Notes: generated by a model not told the origin, from the letters alone. A stretch of DNA of 64,000 bases from Desarmillaria ectypa (GCA_030407005.1 JAUDYN010000001.1:1550001-1614000), one strand, 5' to 3'; counted from the first letter of the stretch, positions 1 through 10,051 are shown. Numbers and translations are program-made.

Positions 1-294
1 CCCGACGATTACTATTGGTCCTATGATCCTCCCGGATCGTCCTACTTCGACACCGTTTGTGCATGGACTATAGCGTTTCATCTAAATATAACGCCGTAGG
101 AATACTATATAAACAGAGTATATTAGACCATTGTACTCTATCTCTTGTTTTAATTAACACTATAAACTCCTTACTCGCACTACACTAAAGACTATTAGCG
201 TAGTTCTCTCACTTGGGTGATCGTTCGAACGCATAACGGCCCAGAGAGGATCACCTGACGGTCCCAAGTCACGTGCCCAAGGCGGTGCCTAACA
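1..294 (+). repeat. 5' LTR of A, cut by the window start
   Basis: Matches 8053-8346 with two differences (near 233 and 259). It ends in CTAACA and is followed at once by the primer binding site. It carries a TATA box (106-113), a CACGTG palindrome (271-276) and a perfect 10-bp palindrome CGTTCGAACG (225-234). Confidence 0.95.
106..152 (+). promoter_or_regulatory. LTR promoter and self-primer donor of A
   Basis: TATATAAA at 106-113 lies 34 nt upstream of ATCTCTTGTTTTA (140-152). This 13-mer is the exact reverse complement of the primer site just outside the LTR (295-307). The spacing suits a transcription start at or near 140, so the RNA 5' end would be the primer, as known for Tf1/sushi elements. 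The start site itself is inferred. Confidence 0.8.
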
Positions 295-307
295 TAAAAC
301 AAGAGAT
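295..307 (+). other. Primer binding site of A (self-priming type)
   Basis: TAAAACAAGAGAT follows the LTR with no gap and pairs over exactly 13 nt with LTR bases 140-152; the next base on each side does not pair. It does not begin with TGG, so it does not look like a site for a tRNA 3' CCA end. Confidence 0.85.
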
Positions 308-353
308 TTCCAACCAACTTTTCTTCTATTACGCTAGCCGTATAGAAGAACTC

Positions 354-1541
354 ATGTCCGGAGAAGACAGAAACTCTCAAGAACCCCGAACCGTTTCCCT
401 CGGTGTCGCCATTGGCGGTGCCATTCTATTATCCTTCTTTACGGTCCTCGCCGTACTAATCTACAAGGAAGAACTCCGGGCCTTGCTAAGAAGGCAACCC
501 CGGAGACCAGAACAAGAACCCTGTCCTGTCCCAACCACCACCCATGACCTTCCCCGGGGGATACCCCCCGCAAGACTGGGAGAACGAGAGGAACTTCCAC
601 TCGTTCGTCCCCGGGCCCGATTCACTATCGGGCCCTCCTCCTCCTCCGAGGAGAGCACTCATTCGCGGCCCCCATCTCCGGGGATCGCAGAACTTCGGGC
701 TCAGATTGCCCGAAACGCTCTCGCCTACAACACGAGAGCTCTCCTCCTCCGGCGCCGGATGGAACGACCCACCGTTGCAATGGAGCAACCAACAACCGGT
801 CCCGAGGAGACCGAGGAACACGAGGGGGACGTATGGTCTGATGGGGATGAACCCCCGCCCCCATATCCCGGTCCCCCCCCTCGTCCAAGAGCCCCCGCCC
901 TTCGCCAGAGAAGGTCCGATTCCGCGTCGTCCAACAGCGACAGCAACAACGAGTCTGACTCTGACAGACCCCGACACCCCGACGATCCCGGAATGGATCG
1001 AACCCACCCCTACGGCCCCTGGAGCCGTGAGCGGTGGCCAAGCAGGGAGGAAATCTCCATCTCCTCCCTCCCCGTCATCGAAATCTCCGATGACGAGTCC
1101 GACGACAGTCTTGTCGGAATCCACACCCAGGCCGCTCCCCTTGCCCCCGACGATCCCTTCAACTCCGACGGGCTCGATTACACGTGGCCAGAACTCTCCG
1201 ACTACGATCGGAGAATATTCGGTCCATACCGGACCGCAGCGTGGGAAATTCGACGAAGGGACGTCGAAACCCGAGACCTCTGGGGAGAACCCAGAATGGA
1301 AATGGATGAGTGGCTCGCCCTTAACAGGGGTGACCCCATCCGAGTACCGATGGAAGGCCCTAGCAACGCCAGGGCCCTCATCGTCAACCACCGGATTCGC
1401 GCCAACCGCGACCGGACAATCTTCGGTCCCGCCGCCGGGGATCGTTTTCCAGGGTTATTACCCAGGACCCCACGGGAGCAACGAGAGCTGGACAGGACCC
1501 TCCAGCATCTCTGGAGGTTGGAGATGGCACGAGAGGATTGA
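354..1541 (+). CDS. ORF0: predicted membrane-anchored protein of element A
   Basis: The first ORF after the LTR encodes 395 aa from ATG 354 (the frame is open further upstream without an ATG). Residues 14-37 form a hydrophobic segment (starting VSLGVAIGGAILL) followed by basic residues, as in a single-pass membrane anchor. The rest is Pro/Arg/Ser-rich, with a PPPPY run (167-171) that fits a PPxY ubiquitin-ligase-binding or late-domain motif, and a Ser/Asp/Glu-rich tract near 187-206. The block from about 278 (WPELSDYDRR) to 331 (LNRGDPIRV) recurs in element C (34740-34930), so this frame is under selection. Similar hydrophobic segments follow the LTR in C, D, E, I and J. I do not recognise the family. 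It overlaps gag (+1 frame) from 544. Function is unknown; membrane targeting of Gag particles is a guess. Confidence 0.7.
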   Translation: MSGEDRNSQEPRTVSLGVAIGGAILLSFFTVLAVLIYKEELRALLRRQPRRPEQEPCPVPTTTHDLPRGIPPARLGEREELPLVRPRARFTIGPSSSSEESTHSRPPSPGIAELRAQIARNALAYNTRALLLRRRMERPTVAMEQPTTGPEETEEHEGDVWSDGDEPPPPYPGPPPRPRAPALRQRRSDSASSNSDSNNESDSDRPRHPDDPGMDRTHPYGPWSRERWPSREEISISSLPVIEISDDESDDSLVGIHTQAAPLAPDDPFNSDGLDYTWPELSDYDRRIFGPYRTAAWEIRRRDVETRDLWGEPRMEMDEWLALNRGDPIRVPMEGPSNARALIVNHRIRANRDRTIFGPAAGDRFPGLLPRTPREQRELDRTLQHLWRLEMARED

Positions 1542-3056
1542 GGAGGAAGAGCCTCAATATAATACGTTTACCTATGATACAGGTTACTACGGAGGGATGG
1601 AATACCACCACCCTCAATACGAAATCTATCCGGGTCACCCACCGGATACCCCGGTCGTAAGCCTACGACCACTTCCCGACTCACCCCCTCATCATCAGGT
1701 GCGTCACCAAGGATACCACCCTTATCAGGGTGGCAGTCTTCTCTTTGCAGGGGCAGGAGAAGAAATGGAAGCAGAAGGAACGCCGGCAGGAAACGCCACC
1801 GCAGGGGCGTCAAGGAATCCTGCCACGGCAGAAGAAACTCGGCAGCAGATGCGAACCGAGTTACAGGAGAAAGAGCGGCGCATAGCGGAGATGCGTAGCG
1901 AGCTCGACAAGGAGGACGCCGCCCGCAAGACACTGGCGGATTACCTCCGAGCCCAAGAGCAAGAGAAGGAGCCGGAAAGGGGAAGACCGCCGGGGCCACC
2001 AAGAGGGTACCCAGGGTACAGGCCGGATCGATTCTCGATCCCAAGGCCGCCCCCTGGTCAGGGACCACCTGACCCAATCCCAAATCCGGTCGGGAATGCC
2101 GCCGCTGATGCCCCTTACTTGGGCATCAAGCCGACCCTCGTCAAGGTCCCTGCCCCGTTCAAAGGGGACCATGATGACATTGAACGCTTCATAGGCGATT
2201 GTATCGCCTATTTTGAAGTGTTCAGACACTATTTCCAGGTGCCGTCGCACCTGGTACTATTTGCGACATCCCACTTCGAGGGTGCCGCCAAGGACTGGTG
2301 GGTCTACAAGAGACCCGAATACTGGGTAGGCGATGCCTTTGACAGGCACCGCTGCCCACTTCCGATACCCCGACTGGGCCAACTTCGTCGACTTAGTCAC
2401 AAGACAATTCCGAGATCCGGCGATCGAGGAAATCCATGAAAAGCGCATGTTCGATCTGCGCATGGGAGCACAGCCCGCCTCCCACTACTTCCAGAAGCTG
2501 GAAGAAGAAGCAAAGCTAGCGGGCCGGAGATCCGATGAAGCGGAAAGAGGCGCGATGGTAAAGGCGGTACAACTAGGAGTTCCCAGCTCCTATACCACCT
2601 TTATCTCGAATATGGGAGTGAGCATTCCGCGCTCATACCCAGAGTGGAAGGAACGCATTCTACGAATGTATGAAGAGAGGCAGCGGAAGTGGGTCTTTGA
2701 CCAGACCACCAGTACGCCTCGGGACGGCCAGAAGCAGGGCCTGCGTCCCCAACAACAGCAACCCAGCGGCAAGAACACCGCTGGGGCGACAAGTTCCTCG
2801 GCTCCAAAACCGAGTGTTGGGAGTGGAGGGACCGGTCGCGATGCTGGAACCGGTAAGTGGACGACGTACGGGGGGGGCGGGGAAGCCCATGGACATAGAC
2901 CGGCAACGAGCCGAGGGGCGTTGCTTCAGGTGCGACCAAAAGGGTCACCTGAGCAGGGATTGCCCTACAAGAAAAGAGAAGAATGTAGTGAGATACGTGG
3001 GGCCCACTGACACAGTGGTGCCGAGCACCTCCAAGATCGAGGAGGTAAAAGAGTAG
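544..3056 (+). pseudogene. gag: gag of element A, with two +1 frameshifts
   Basis: Structural Gag polyprotein. The frame starting at ATG 544 is open to 2439; the start context is recognisable in C and K2 (M-S/T-F...YP..DW), but ATG 1597 after ORF0 is an alternative start. Order: Pro-rich region, charged coiled-coil-like segment (~429-468), retrotransposon gag domain (from ~536, with FKGDHDDIERFIGDC), Gln/Ser-rich linker, and a CX2CX4HX4C zinc knuckle at 2922-2963. Comparison with C and K1 shows one extra base near 2340-2352 and one extra G in the G-run near 2868-2879, so three frames must be joined. The G-run change could be a sequencing error; the other is less easily dismissed. Gag ends at TAG 3054-3056, on which the junction hairpin begins. 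Confidence 0.85.
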
Positions 3057-3088
3057 GGCGTCAAGGGTTCGATTCCCCTTGCACGCCC
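3048..3088 (+). promoter_or_regulatory. gag/pol junction: AAA-GAG-UAG plus tRNA-like hairpin
   Basis: The hairpin spans 3056-3088: outer stem GGGCGT/ACGCCC, one bulged C (3082), inner stem CAAGGG/CCCTTG, loop TTCGATTC. It is 12 bp, the length of a tRNA acceptor plus T-arm, and GGTTCGATTCC fits the pol III B-box/T-loop consensus. Its first G is the G of the gag stop. Pol lies in the -1 frame and that frame is open through the hairpin. In C the outer stem is GGTCGA/TCGACC and in D GGTCAC/GTGACC, which are compensatory changes. A role in -1 frameshifting or reinitiation is inferred. Confidence 0.75.
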
Positions 3089-3169
3089 AAGTCTCAAGGT
3101 GTGTCCTCGGTTTCTGCGGGTCGGACTAATTACTATGAAAACAGACAATTACCTACGAAAAATATATCT

Positions 3170-6100
3170 ATGACTTCACCGAAGCCGAAGACAAAGAAAG
3201 AATCAACAAAAACAAACAGGTACGTCATACTGCTAGAAGACGCTGACACTAGTATCTGTAGTGACAAATCCCGAGCCTCCGACAAACTGGAGCGGGACTT
3301 GCCAAGTGGTGTTGGCGCCGCAACAAAGTCCAATGAGCAGTGCTCACCGGATACGCCGCTGAGCGCACAGCGACAAGCAGGGACCAGTAGGCGGGACTCC
3401 TCCGGGACTCCCAGAAGTCCGACCGTCCCAGTACCCGCTTCGAGCAGCGGGGCAAGCTCACCAGTTCCGCCAGGGTCGGCGGAGGACCAGGACAGTGCCT
3501 CTAACCAAGGCCAGGCCTTACCCGGACGAACCGGTCCGGGGAGTGGAAAACTTGACGAAGCTGAGTACCAAACCGGGCCGGCAAGTTGCAGGGTTGACAA
3601 CCGTGCGAAGGTCGCCTTAGGCACTAGCTGGGAGTCAATGACCAAGGGATTTCAAACTCCGTCGCGAGTGGTGCCGGCCGAGGAAAAGGGACAGGATCCT
3701 GCTAGCGCCCAGGCGGTAAAAAGGGGGCATTTCAGCAGAACTACCGTCGTTGAAGTACCCGACGAAGAAGATGATACGGCGTTTAGGATGTGGCAAGACA
3801 GACAATCCAAAGCCAGTACCCCGATATGCAGAACACAGGAACTTGATCTTCCGAACGCACAGGGAAGCATCGAAACCGATACCGATCTTAACAAGGGGGT
3901 ATCAATTGCTTTCGAATGTACGGGAAAGCTGAAAAAGTCTTCTGAATGCACAGGGAAGCAAGACGAATTCCAATGGTTCAAACCATTTGGAATTGACTGG
4001 ACGATGCGCGCTATACGCAACTCCAAGAATCTGGCAAACACCAAAGCGGTTCTCTCTATTTGGGTACACCCCAAACGACTTGGAGAAATCGACGACGAAC
4101 TTATCCAAAGCTTACGAACGGGAGAGAGCATTGCCCAGGAACAGCTCTACGAATTACACGAACCTATTCGTTATATTCGAGGCACCAAGAGTTCCGGTCG
4201 GGACTTCTTGATAGACATCCAACTTTCCCCATGTACCGGGAAAAAAGTACTGACAACCCGAGCGTTGTTGGATAGCGGTTGCACGGGCAGCTCTATCAAC
4301 CGAACATATGTCCAACAACATCAGTTGGACACCAGGAAGGCCGCAACCCCTATACCAGTCTATAATGCCGATGGAACGTGCAATAAAGCAGGGGATGTGA
4401 CCGAATTTGTAGAATTGCGAATGACAATTGGAGGACATAGTGAACGAATTGACCTCGCAGTCACCGACTTAGGTTCCAAAACTGTATATTTGGGACACGA
4501 TTGGCTTAAACGCCACAACCCTTTCGTCAACTGGAAGGCGGGAACCTTGACATTTGGACGATGTCATTGTGTCCAGAATCACTTCACTCTGCCAGACGCG
4601 GAGGAAGAAGACCGATGGGACGAAGAGCTCGAAGAGGGGGAAAGTATTCTTGCCGTCAATATGCAAGAAGAAATCATCCTTCGAGCCGTCCATCATGCAA
4701 ACGAGTTAGCAGCTGCGGCTAATGCTGAGAAACCAAAGCAGACGTTTGAGGAACTCATACCTCCTCAGTATCAAAGCTTTAGAGATTTATTCTCTAAAGA
4801 AAGCTTTGATGAATTACCAGAACGAAGAACCTGGGACCACGCCATCGAGCTAATCCCCAATGCAAAATCTACTTTAGATTGCAAAGTATACCCGCTCAAT
4901 CGCAATGAGCAGGAACAACTAGACAAGTTCTTAGATGAGAACTTAAGCTCAGGACGTATTCGACTGTCGAAATCCCCGTTCGCCTCTCCCTTCTTCTTCG
5001 TCAAGAAAAAGGATGGCTCACTACGACCAGTTCAAGACTATCGAAAGTTGAACGAAATGACGATCAAAAATCGTTATCCCCTTCCACTCATCTCCGAGCT
5101 TATCGACAAATTACGAGGAGCCAAATACTTTTCTAAGCTGGATGTACGATGGGGTTACAATAACGTCCGTATTCGAGACGGAGACGAAGAAAAAGCTGCG
5201 TTCAGAACAAACCGAGGGCTCTTTGAACCCACGGTAATGTTCTTCGGACTCACAAATTCACCAGCCACATTCCAGTGGATGATGAACGACATATTCAAGG
5301 ATTTGATCGCCGGAGGAAAGGTCACTATTTACCTCGACGATATACTTATCTTCACAAAATCCTTGACAGAACACCGGAACATAGTACGACAAGTGCTCCA
5401 GCGACTTCGAGAAAACAAACTATTCCTCAAAGCCGAGAAATGCGAGTTTGAAGTACTCGAGATGGAATACCTTGGGGTCATCATAAGTGAAGATGCCATT
5501 TGCATGGATCCAGTCAAAATAGCAGGGATAGCAGAATGGCCAACCCCAACGAAAAAGAAGGAACTACAATCCTTCTTAGGATTCACGAACTTCTATCGAA
5601 AGTTCATCAAAGACTATTCCAAAATAGTCCGTCCTCTTACCCAATTGACCGGAAAAGTAGACTGGACCTGGGGATTAGAACAAGAACAGGCGTTTGATCA
5701 GATCAAGAAGCTGATGACAACAAACATAGTTCTAACGATTCCTTCGGACGACGGAAAGTTCCGAGTAGAAGCAGATGCGAGTGACGGAGCCATTGGCGCC
5801 GTACTCAGCCAGGAAAAAGAAGGCAAATGGAGACCCATCGCCTTCATGTCCAAGGCGCTCACCGCTACCGAGCGCAACTATGAGATCTATGACAAAGAAT
5901 TGTTAGCCATCATGCTAGCATTAGAAGAATGGCGTCATTATCTCATGGGTGCCAAAGAAACCATCGAGATCTGGACTGACCACCAGAATCTCCAATACTT
6001 CCGAAAACCTCAGAAGTTGAATCGACGACAAGCACGATGGGTCACCGAACTAGCGGAATATCACTTTATTCTTCAGCATAAAGCCGGAACCGCTAACCAG

Positions 6101-7891
6101 AAGGCTGATCTTCTCAGCAGACGAGATGATCATGATCAGGGAAAAGAAGACAATAAAGACATTGTCGTTCTATCCCCGGAACACTTCCGCGCCCTGATAA
6201 TACCAACCACGGAAGAGAGAATCACGCGTATAAGAGACGCAACAAAACAGAAGGAACAATGGGATCAGGGAATTGAAAAATCCCTCAACCATGAAAGAGG
6301 AATCACACAGGAAAACGAAATTCTGTGGTACGATGGACGAGTCTATGTTCCCAATGACTCAATACTACGCGGAGAGATCATTGCACAATCCCATGATCAT
6401 ATCACCGCTGGACACCCCGGAATCGCCAAAACCAAAGAACTCATACTCCGTGAGTACTGGTGGCCGAAGATGAAGAAGGACGTAGAATCTTAAATCAAGG
6501 GATGTGAGACTTGTCAACGGACGAAGAGCGACACGCAGGCCAAGGCTGCTCCTCTTCACCCCAATGCAATTCCTGATACACCATGGACACATATCTCAGT
6601 CGATATGATCACCGGACTCCCAGAGTCAGAAGGATTTGACGCTCTACTAGTCATCATAGACCGTTTCTCAAAAAATATCCTCTTGATTCCATGCAATGAG
6701 GAACTATCAGCAGAAGGATGGGCATTAATCCTTCGCAACCAAGTATATGCGAAGCATGGAATGCCGCAAGTGGTCATCTCTGACAGAGGACCCCAATTCG
6801 TTTCAGCATTCATGAAAGAACTATATCGAATGCTGAATATCACTCAAAACGCGTCTACGGCCTATCATCCACAGACAGACGGGCAGACAGAGAGAGTCAA
6901 CCAGGAGGTTGAAAAATACCTTCGTATCTTTGTCAACCATAGACAAACCGATTGGGTAGCATGGCTACCACTCGCCGAATTTGCCCACAACAACCGAGTC
7001 CACTCGGCTACGGGCAAGAGTCCTTTCATGGTCCTATACGGACGAAATCCCCGACTTATCCCCGAGTCAATACAGAAAACTGGTTTTGTAAACCCTACAG
7101 CCGTTGACTTTACGGAAACTATGGCCAAAGTCCATAAGGAGGTCCACGAAGCATTGGAAAAAGCGGCGATACAAATGAAGGCGCAATACGACAAAAAGAA
7201 GCAGACTCAACAAGAGTACCGAATCGGAGACAAGGTATGGCTTGATACCGCCAACCTTCACCTTCCACGACCAAAGAAGAAGCTTGACGACAAACGAACG
7301 GGACCATTCGAAATCATTGAAAAGTTGGGGGCAACAGCATACAAACTGAAACTGCCACCCCATTGGAAGATTCATCCCCGATTCAATGAGAAACTGCTGA
7401 CTCCATATGTCGCACCCTCATTTGAAAACCAAGAACAGCCGCCTCCTCCACCTCCGGACCTCATCGACGGTCAAGAAGAGTACGAAATCGAAGAAGTCTT
7501 GGACTCGCGCACCAGAAAGGTACAGTCCAAGCGAGGACAACCATCTAGGGAAGTCACAGACTACCTAGTTAAATGGAAGGGATGGACTCGTGAACACAAT
7601 TCATGGGTCCGAGAGAACGAAATGAAGAACGCCTCGGAAGCGATCCAAGAGTATAAGGCCAACGTAAACCGCACCGTATATACTCCAAAAATCGCAACCA
7701 GGAAAATAGTGGTCAAAATACTGGACCACGAATATTCGGAACACGGCGACGTAGCCTATCTCGCCAAAAGAACAGATGGACGCGTCAAATGGATCATCAA
7801 TCCAGACGAAGAAATATGGAAAAAGCTGATTGAGCAGTACTGGGTCAATCAAATCGCAACACAATACGACACCCCTTTGGAAGAGCCTTAG
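3170..7891 (+). pseudogene. pol: pol of element A: PR-RT-RNase H-IN-chromodomain, one stop codon
   Basis: Polyprotein of 1,573 codons from the first ATG in frame (3170; overlapping a TGA in the gag frame as ATGA). The frame is open upstream through the junction hairpin, so it may instead be a Gag-Pol fusion by -1 shift. Residue numbers from 3170: aspartic protease with DSG at 368 and a DWLKRHN motif near 444; reverse transcriptase with YLDD at 721-724; RNase H from about 865 (DASDGA); integrase with HHCC zinc region near 1075-1117; core D1145, D1205, E1241 (D-35-E spacing); chromodomain about 1438-1490 (YLVKWKGW); conserved tail 1510-1573. Codon 1108 (6491-6493) is TAA where C and other copies have a Tyr codon, within the zinc region. 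This is a single transversion, unlike the CpG decay elsewhere. Otherwise all catalytic residues are present. Confidence 0.93.
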
Positions 7892-7923
7892 CAGTCGGGA
7901 CGACTGCTTTAACAAGGGGGTAA
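7891..7923 (+). promoter_or_regulatory. 3' hairpin and polypurine tract of A
   Basis: GCAGTCG-GGA-CGACTGC (7891-7907) is a perfect 7-bp stem that begins on the G of the pol stop. AACAAGGGGGTAA follows and abuts the LTR; the purine run is the expected plus-strand primer. Hairpin and tract recur in B, C, D, E, F and, weaker, I. Confidence 0.75.
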
Positions 7924-8346
7924 TGTTACGATTTTTCTGTTATCTTATCTTATCCGAGTCATATCCATGACTCATCCATCTAATCTAGCCCAGAAACCGA
8001 CTCGTATCCAGACATTCGCCGACGACCACCCCCGTTCTCACCATCTGTCACCCCCGACGATTACTATTGGTCCTATGATCCTCCCGGATCGTCCTACTTC
8101 GACACCGTTTGTGCATGGACTATAGCGTTTCATCTAAATATAACGCCGTAGGAATACTATATAAACAGAGTATATTAGACCATTGTACTCTATCTCTTGT
8201 TTTAATTAACACTATAAACTCCTTACTCGCACTACACTAAAGACTATTAGCGTAGTTCTCTCACTTGGGTGATCGTTCGAACGCGTAACGGCCCAGAGAG
8301 GATCACCTGATGGTCCCAAGTCACGTGCCCAAGGCGGTGCCTAACA
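7924..8346 (+). repeat. 3' LTR of A (423 bp)
   Basis: Starts TGTTACG and ends CTAACA. TATA and self-primer donor equivalents lie at 8158-8165 and 8192-8204. Almost identical to the 5' LTR. Confidence 0.95.
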
Positions 8347-10051
8347 GGCACTAATACTGCCCACCACCAAAGAACAAACCATGTGTATAAGAGATGCAAC
8401 TTGACAGAAAAGTCAGTGGGACCAAGGGATTGAGAAATCCCTTAACCACGAAAGAGGAATCACCCAAAAAAATGAAATCTTATGGTATGATGGGTGAATC
8501 TATATTCCCTAGGACCCCTCACTTTGCAGAGAGATCATTTCACAACATCATGATCATATCACTGCTGGACACCCAGGAATCGCCAAGACCAAGGAACTCA
8601 TTCTTTGTGAATACTGGTGGCCAAAGATGAAAAGAGATGTTGAATCCTATATCAAAGGATGCGAAACTTGTCAATGAATGAAGAGCAACATGCAGGCCAA
8701 GGCTGCCCCTCTTCACTCCAATGCAATCCTGGATATTTCATGGACTCACATTTCAGTCAACATGATCACTGGACTCCCTGAATCAGAAGGCTTCAATGCC
8801 TTACTCGTCATCATGGACTGATTCTCAAAAACTATAATTCTCATTCCATGTAATGAAGAATTATCCACTGAAGGATGGGCCCTAATGCTTCATAACAATG
8901 TATATGCGAAGCATGGGATGCCTCAAGTAGTCATTTCAGATCGAGGATCCCAGTTCATATCAGCATTCATGAAAGAACTTTATCAAATGCTAAACATCAT
9001 GCAAAACACCTCCATGGCATATCATCCTCAGACTGATGGACAGACCGAGAGAGTTAACCAAGAGGTTGAAAAATATCTCCACATCTTTGTTAACCATCGA
9101 CAAACTGATTGGGTTGCATGGTTACCTCTCGCAGAATTCACTCACAACAATCAAATCCACTCAGCCACTGGAAAAAGCTCATTTATGGCTCTTTATAGAC
9201 AGAATCCCCGACTCATTCCAGAATCAATCCAGAAGATGAGCTTTGCCAATCTCGCAGCCATCGATTTTACTGAAACCATGGCCAAAGTCCATAAGGAAGT
9301 CCACAATGCTTTAGAAAAAGCAGCAGCACAAATGAAGGTGCAATATGACAAAAAGAAACAGTTACCATGGGAATACCAAGTCAGTGATAAGGTTTGGCTT
9401 GATACTACCAACCTTCATCTTCCATGACCAAAGAAAAAGCTTGACAACAAATGAACAGGACCATTTGAGATCATTGAAAAGTCTGGGGTGGCAGCATACA
9501 AGCTAAAACTACCACCTCATTGGAAAATACACCCCCAATTTAACAAGAAACTGTTGACTCCCTACATCATGCCATCATTTCCCAATCAACAACAACTGCC
9601 ATCTCCTCCACCAGACCTCATCAATGGTCAAGAGGAATATGAAATTGAAGAAGTTTTGGACTCATGCACTCAAAAAGTGCACTCCAAAAGAGGACAACCA
9701 TCCAGAGAAGTCATGGACTATTTGGTCAAATGGAAGGGATGGACCAGAGAACACAATTCTTGGGTCAGAGAAACTGAGATGACCAATGCTATGAAAGCAA
9801 TCAAAGGGTATCAGGCCAGCATAAACCACACCTTATACACTCCAAAAATTATAACCAAAAACAAGATAGTGGTCAAGATCTTAGACCACGAATATTCTGA
9901 TAATAGTGTTGTTGTGTACTTAGCTCAATGCAACGATGGATACAAGAAATGGATCATCAATCCAGACAAAGACATATGGAAAAACCTGATTGATCAGTAC
10001 TGGATCAGTCAAATCAAAACACAGTACAACACTCCCAAAGAAGAACCTTAG
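8347..10051 (+). pseudogene. Element B: pol remnant, integrase and chromodomain
   Basis: Older relative of A, interrupted by A within the stretch between RNase H and integrase; its 5' part is left of the window. Two long open pieces remain: integrase core (8885-9427, with SDRGSQF and ERVNQEVEKYL) and the C-terminal chromodomain region (9488-10051, with DYLVKWKGW). The zinc region (8560-8680) and the first core motif are broken by stops that are TGA where A has CGA. CpG is nearly absent. It ends at a TAG in the same position as in A. Confidence 0.9.

Larger units (their letters stand above)
1..8346 (+). mobile_element. Element A: young, nearly complete Ty3/gypsy chromovirus
   Basis: This is a full gypsy-type LTR retrotransposon; only the first ~129 bp of its left LTR lie outside the window. 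The order is LTR, self-complementary primer site, ORF0, gag, -1 junction with hairpin, pol, hairpin plus polypurine tract, LTR. The two LTRs differ at 2 of 294 comparable bases, both CpG-type transitions, so insertion is recent, and CpG is abundant throughout, unlike the older neighbours. Directly after the right LTR (8347 on) the sequence continues as an older, decayed pol gene of the same superfamily, so A inserted into element B. The target duplication cannot be checked because the left flank is outside the window. Three lesions are visible: two +1 frameshifts in gag and one nonsense codon in pol. Confidence 0.95.

Noticed and set aside
486..1391. 301-codon minus-strand ORF inside element A
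   Set aside because: It is the antisense shadow of the GC-rich ORF0/gag overlap and has no counterpart in C or K1.
3056..3088. A true tRNA gene at the gag/pol junction
   Set aside because: Only an acceptor/T-arm-like hairpin exists; no D-arm, anticodon arm or A-box is seen, and it recurs at the same place in every element.
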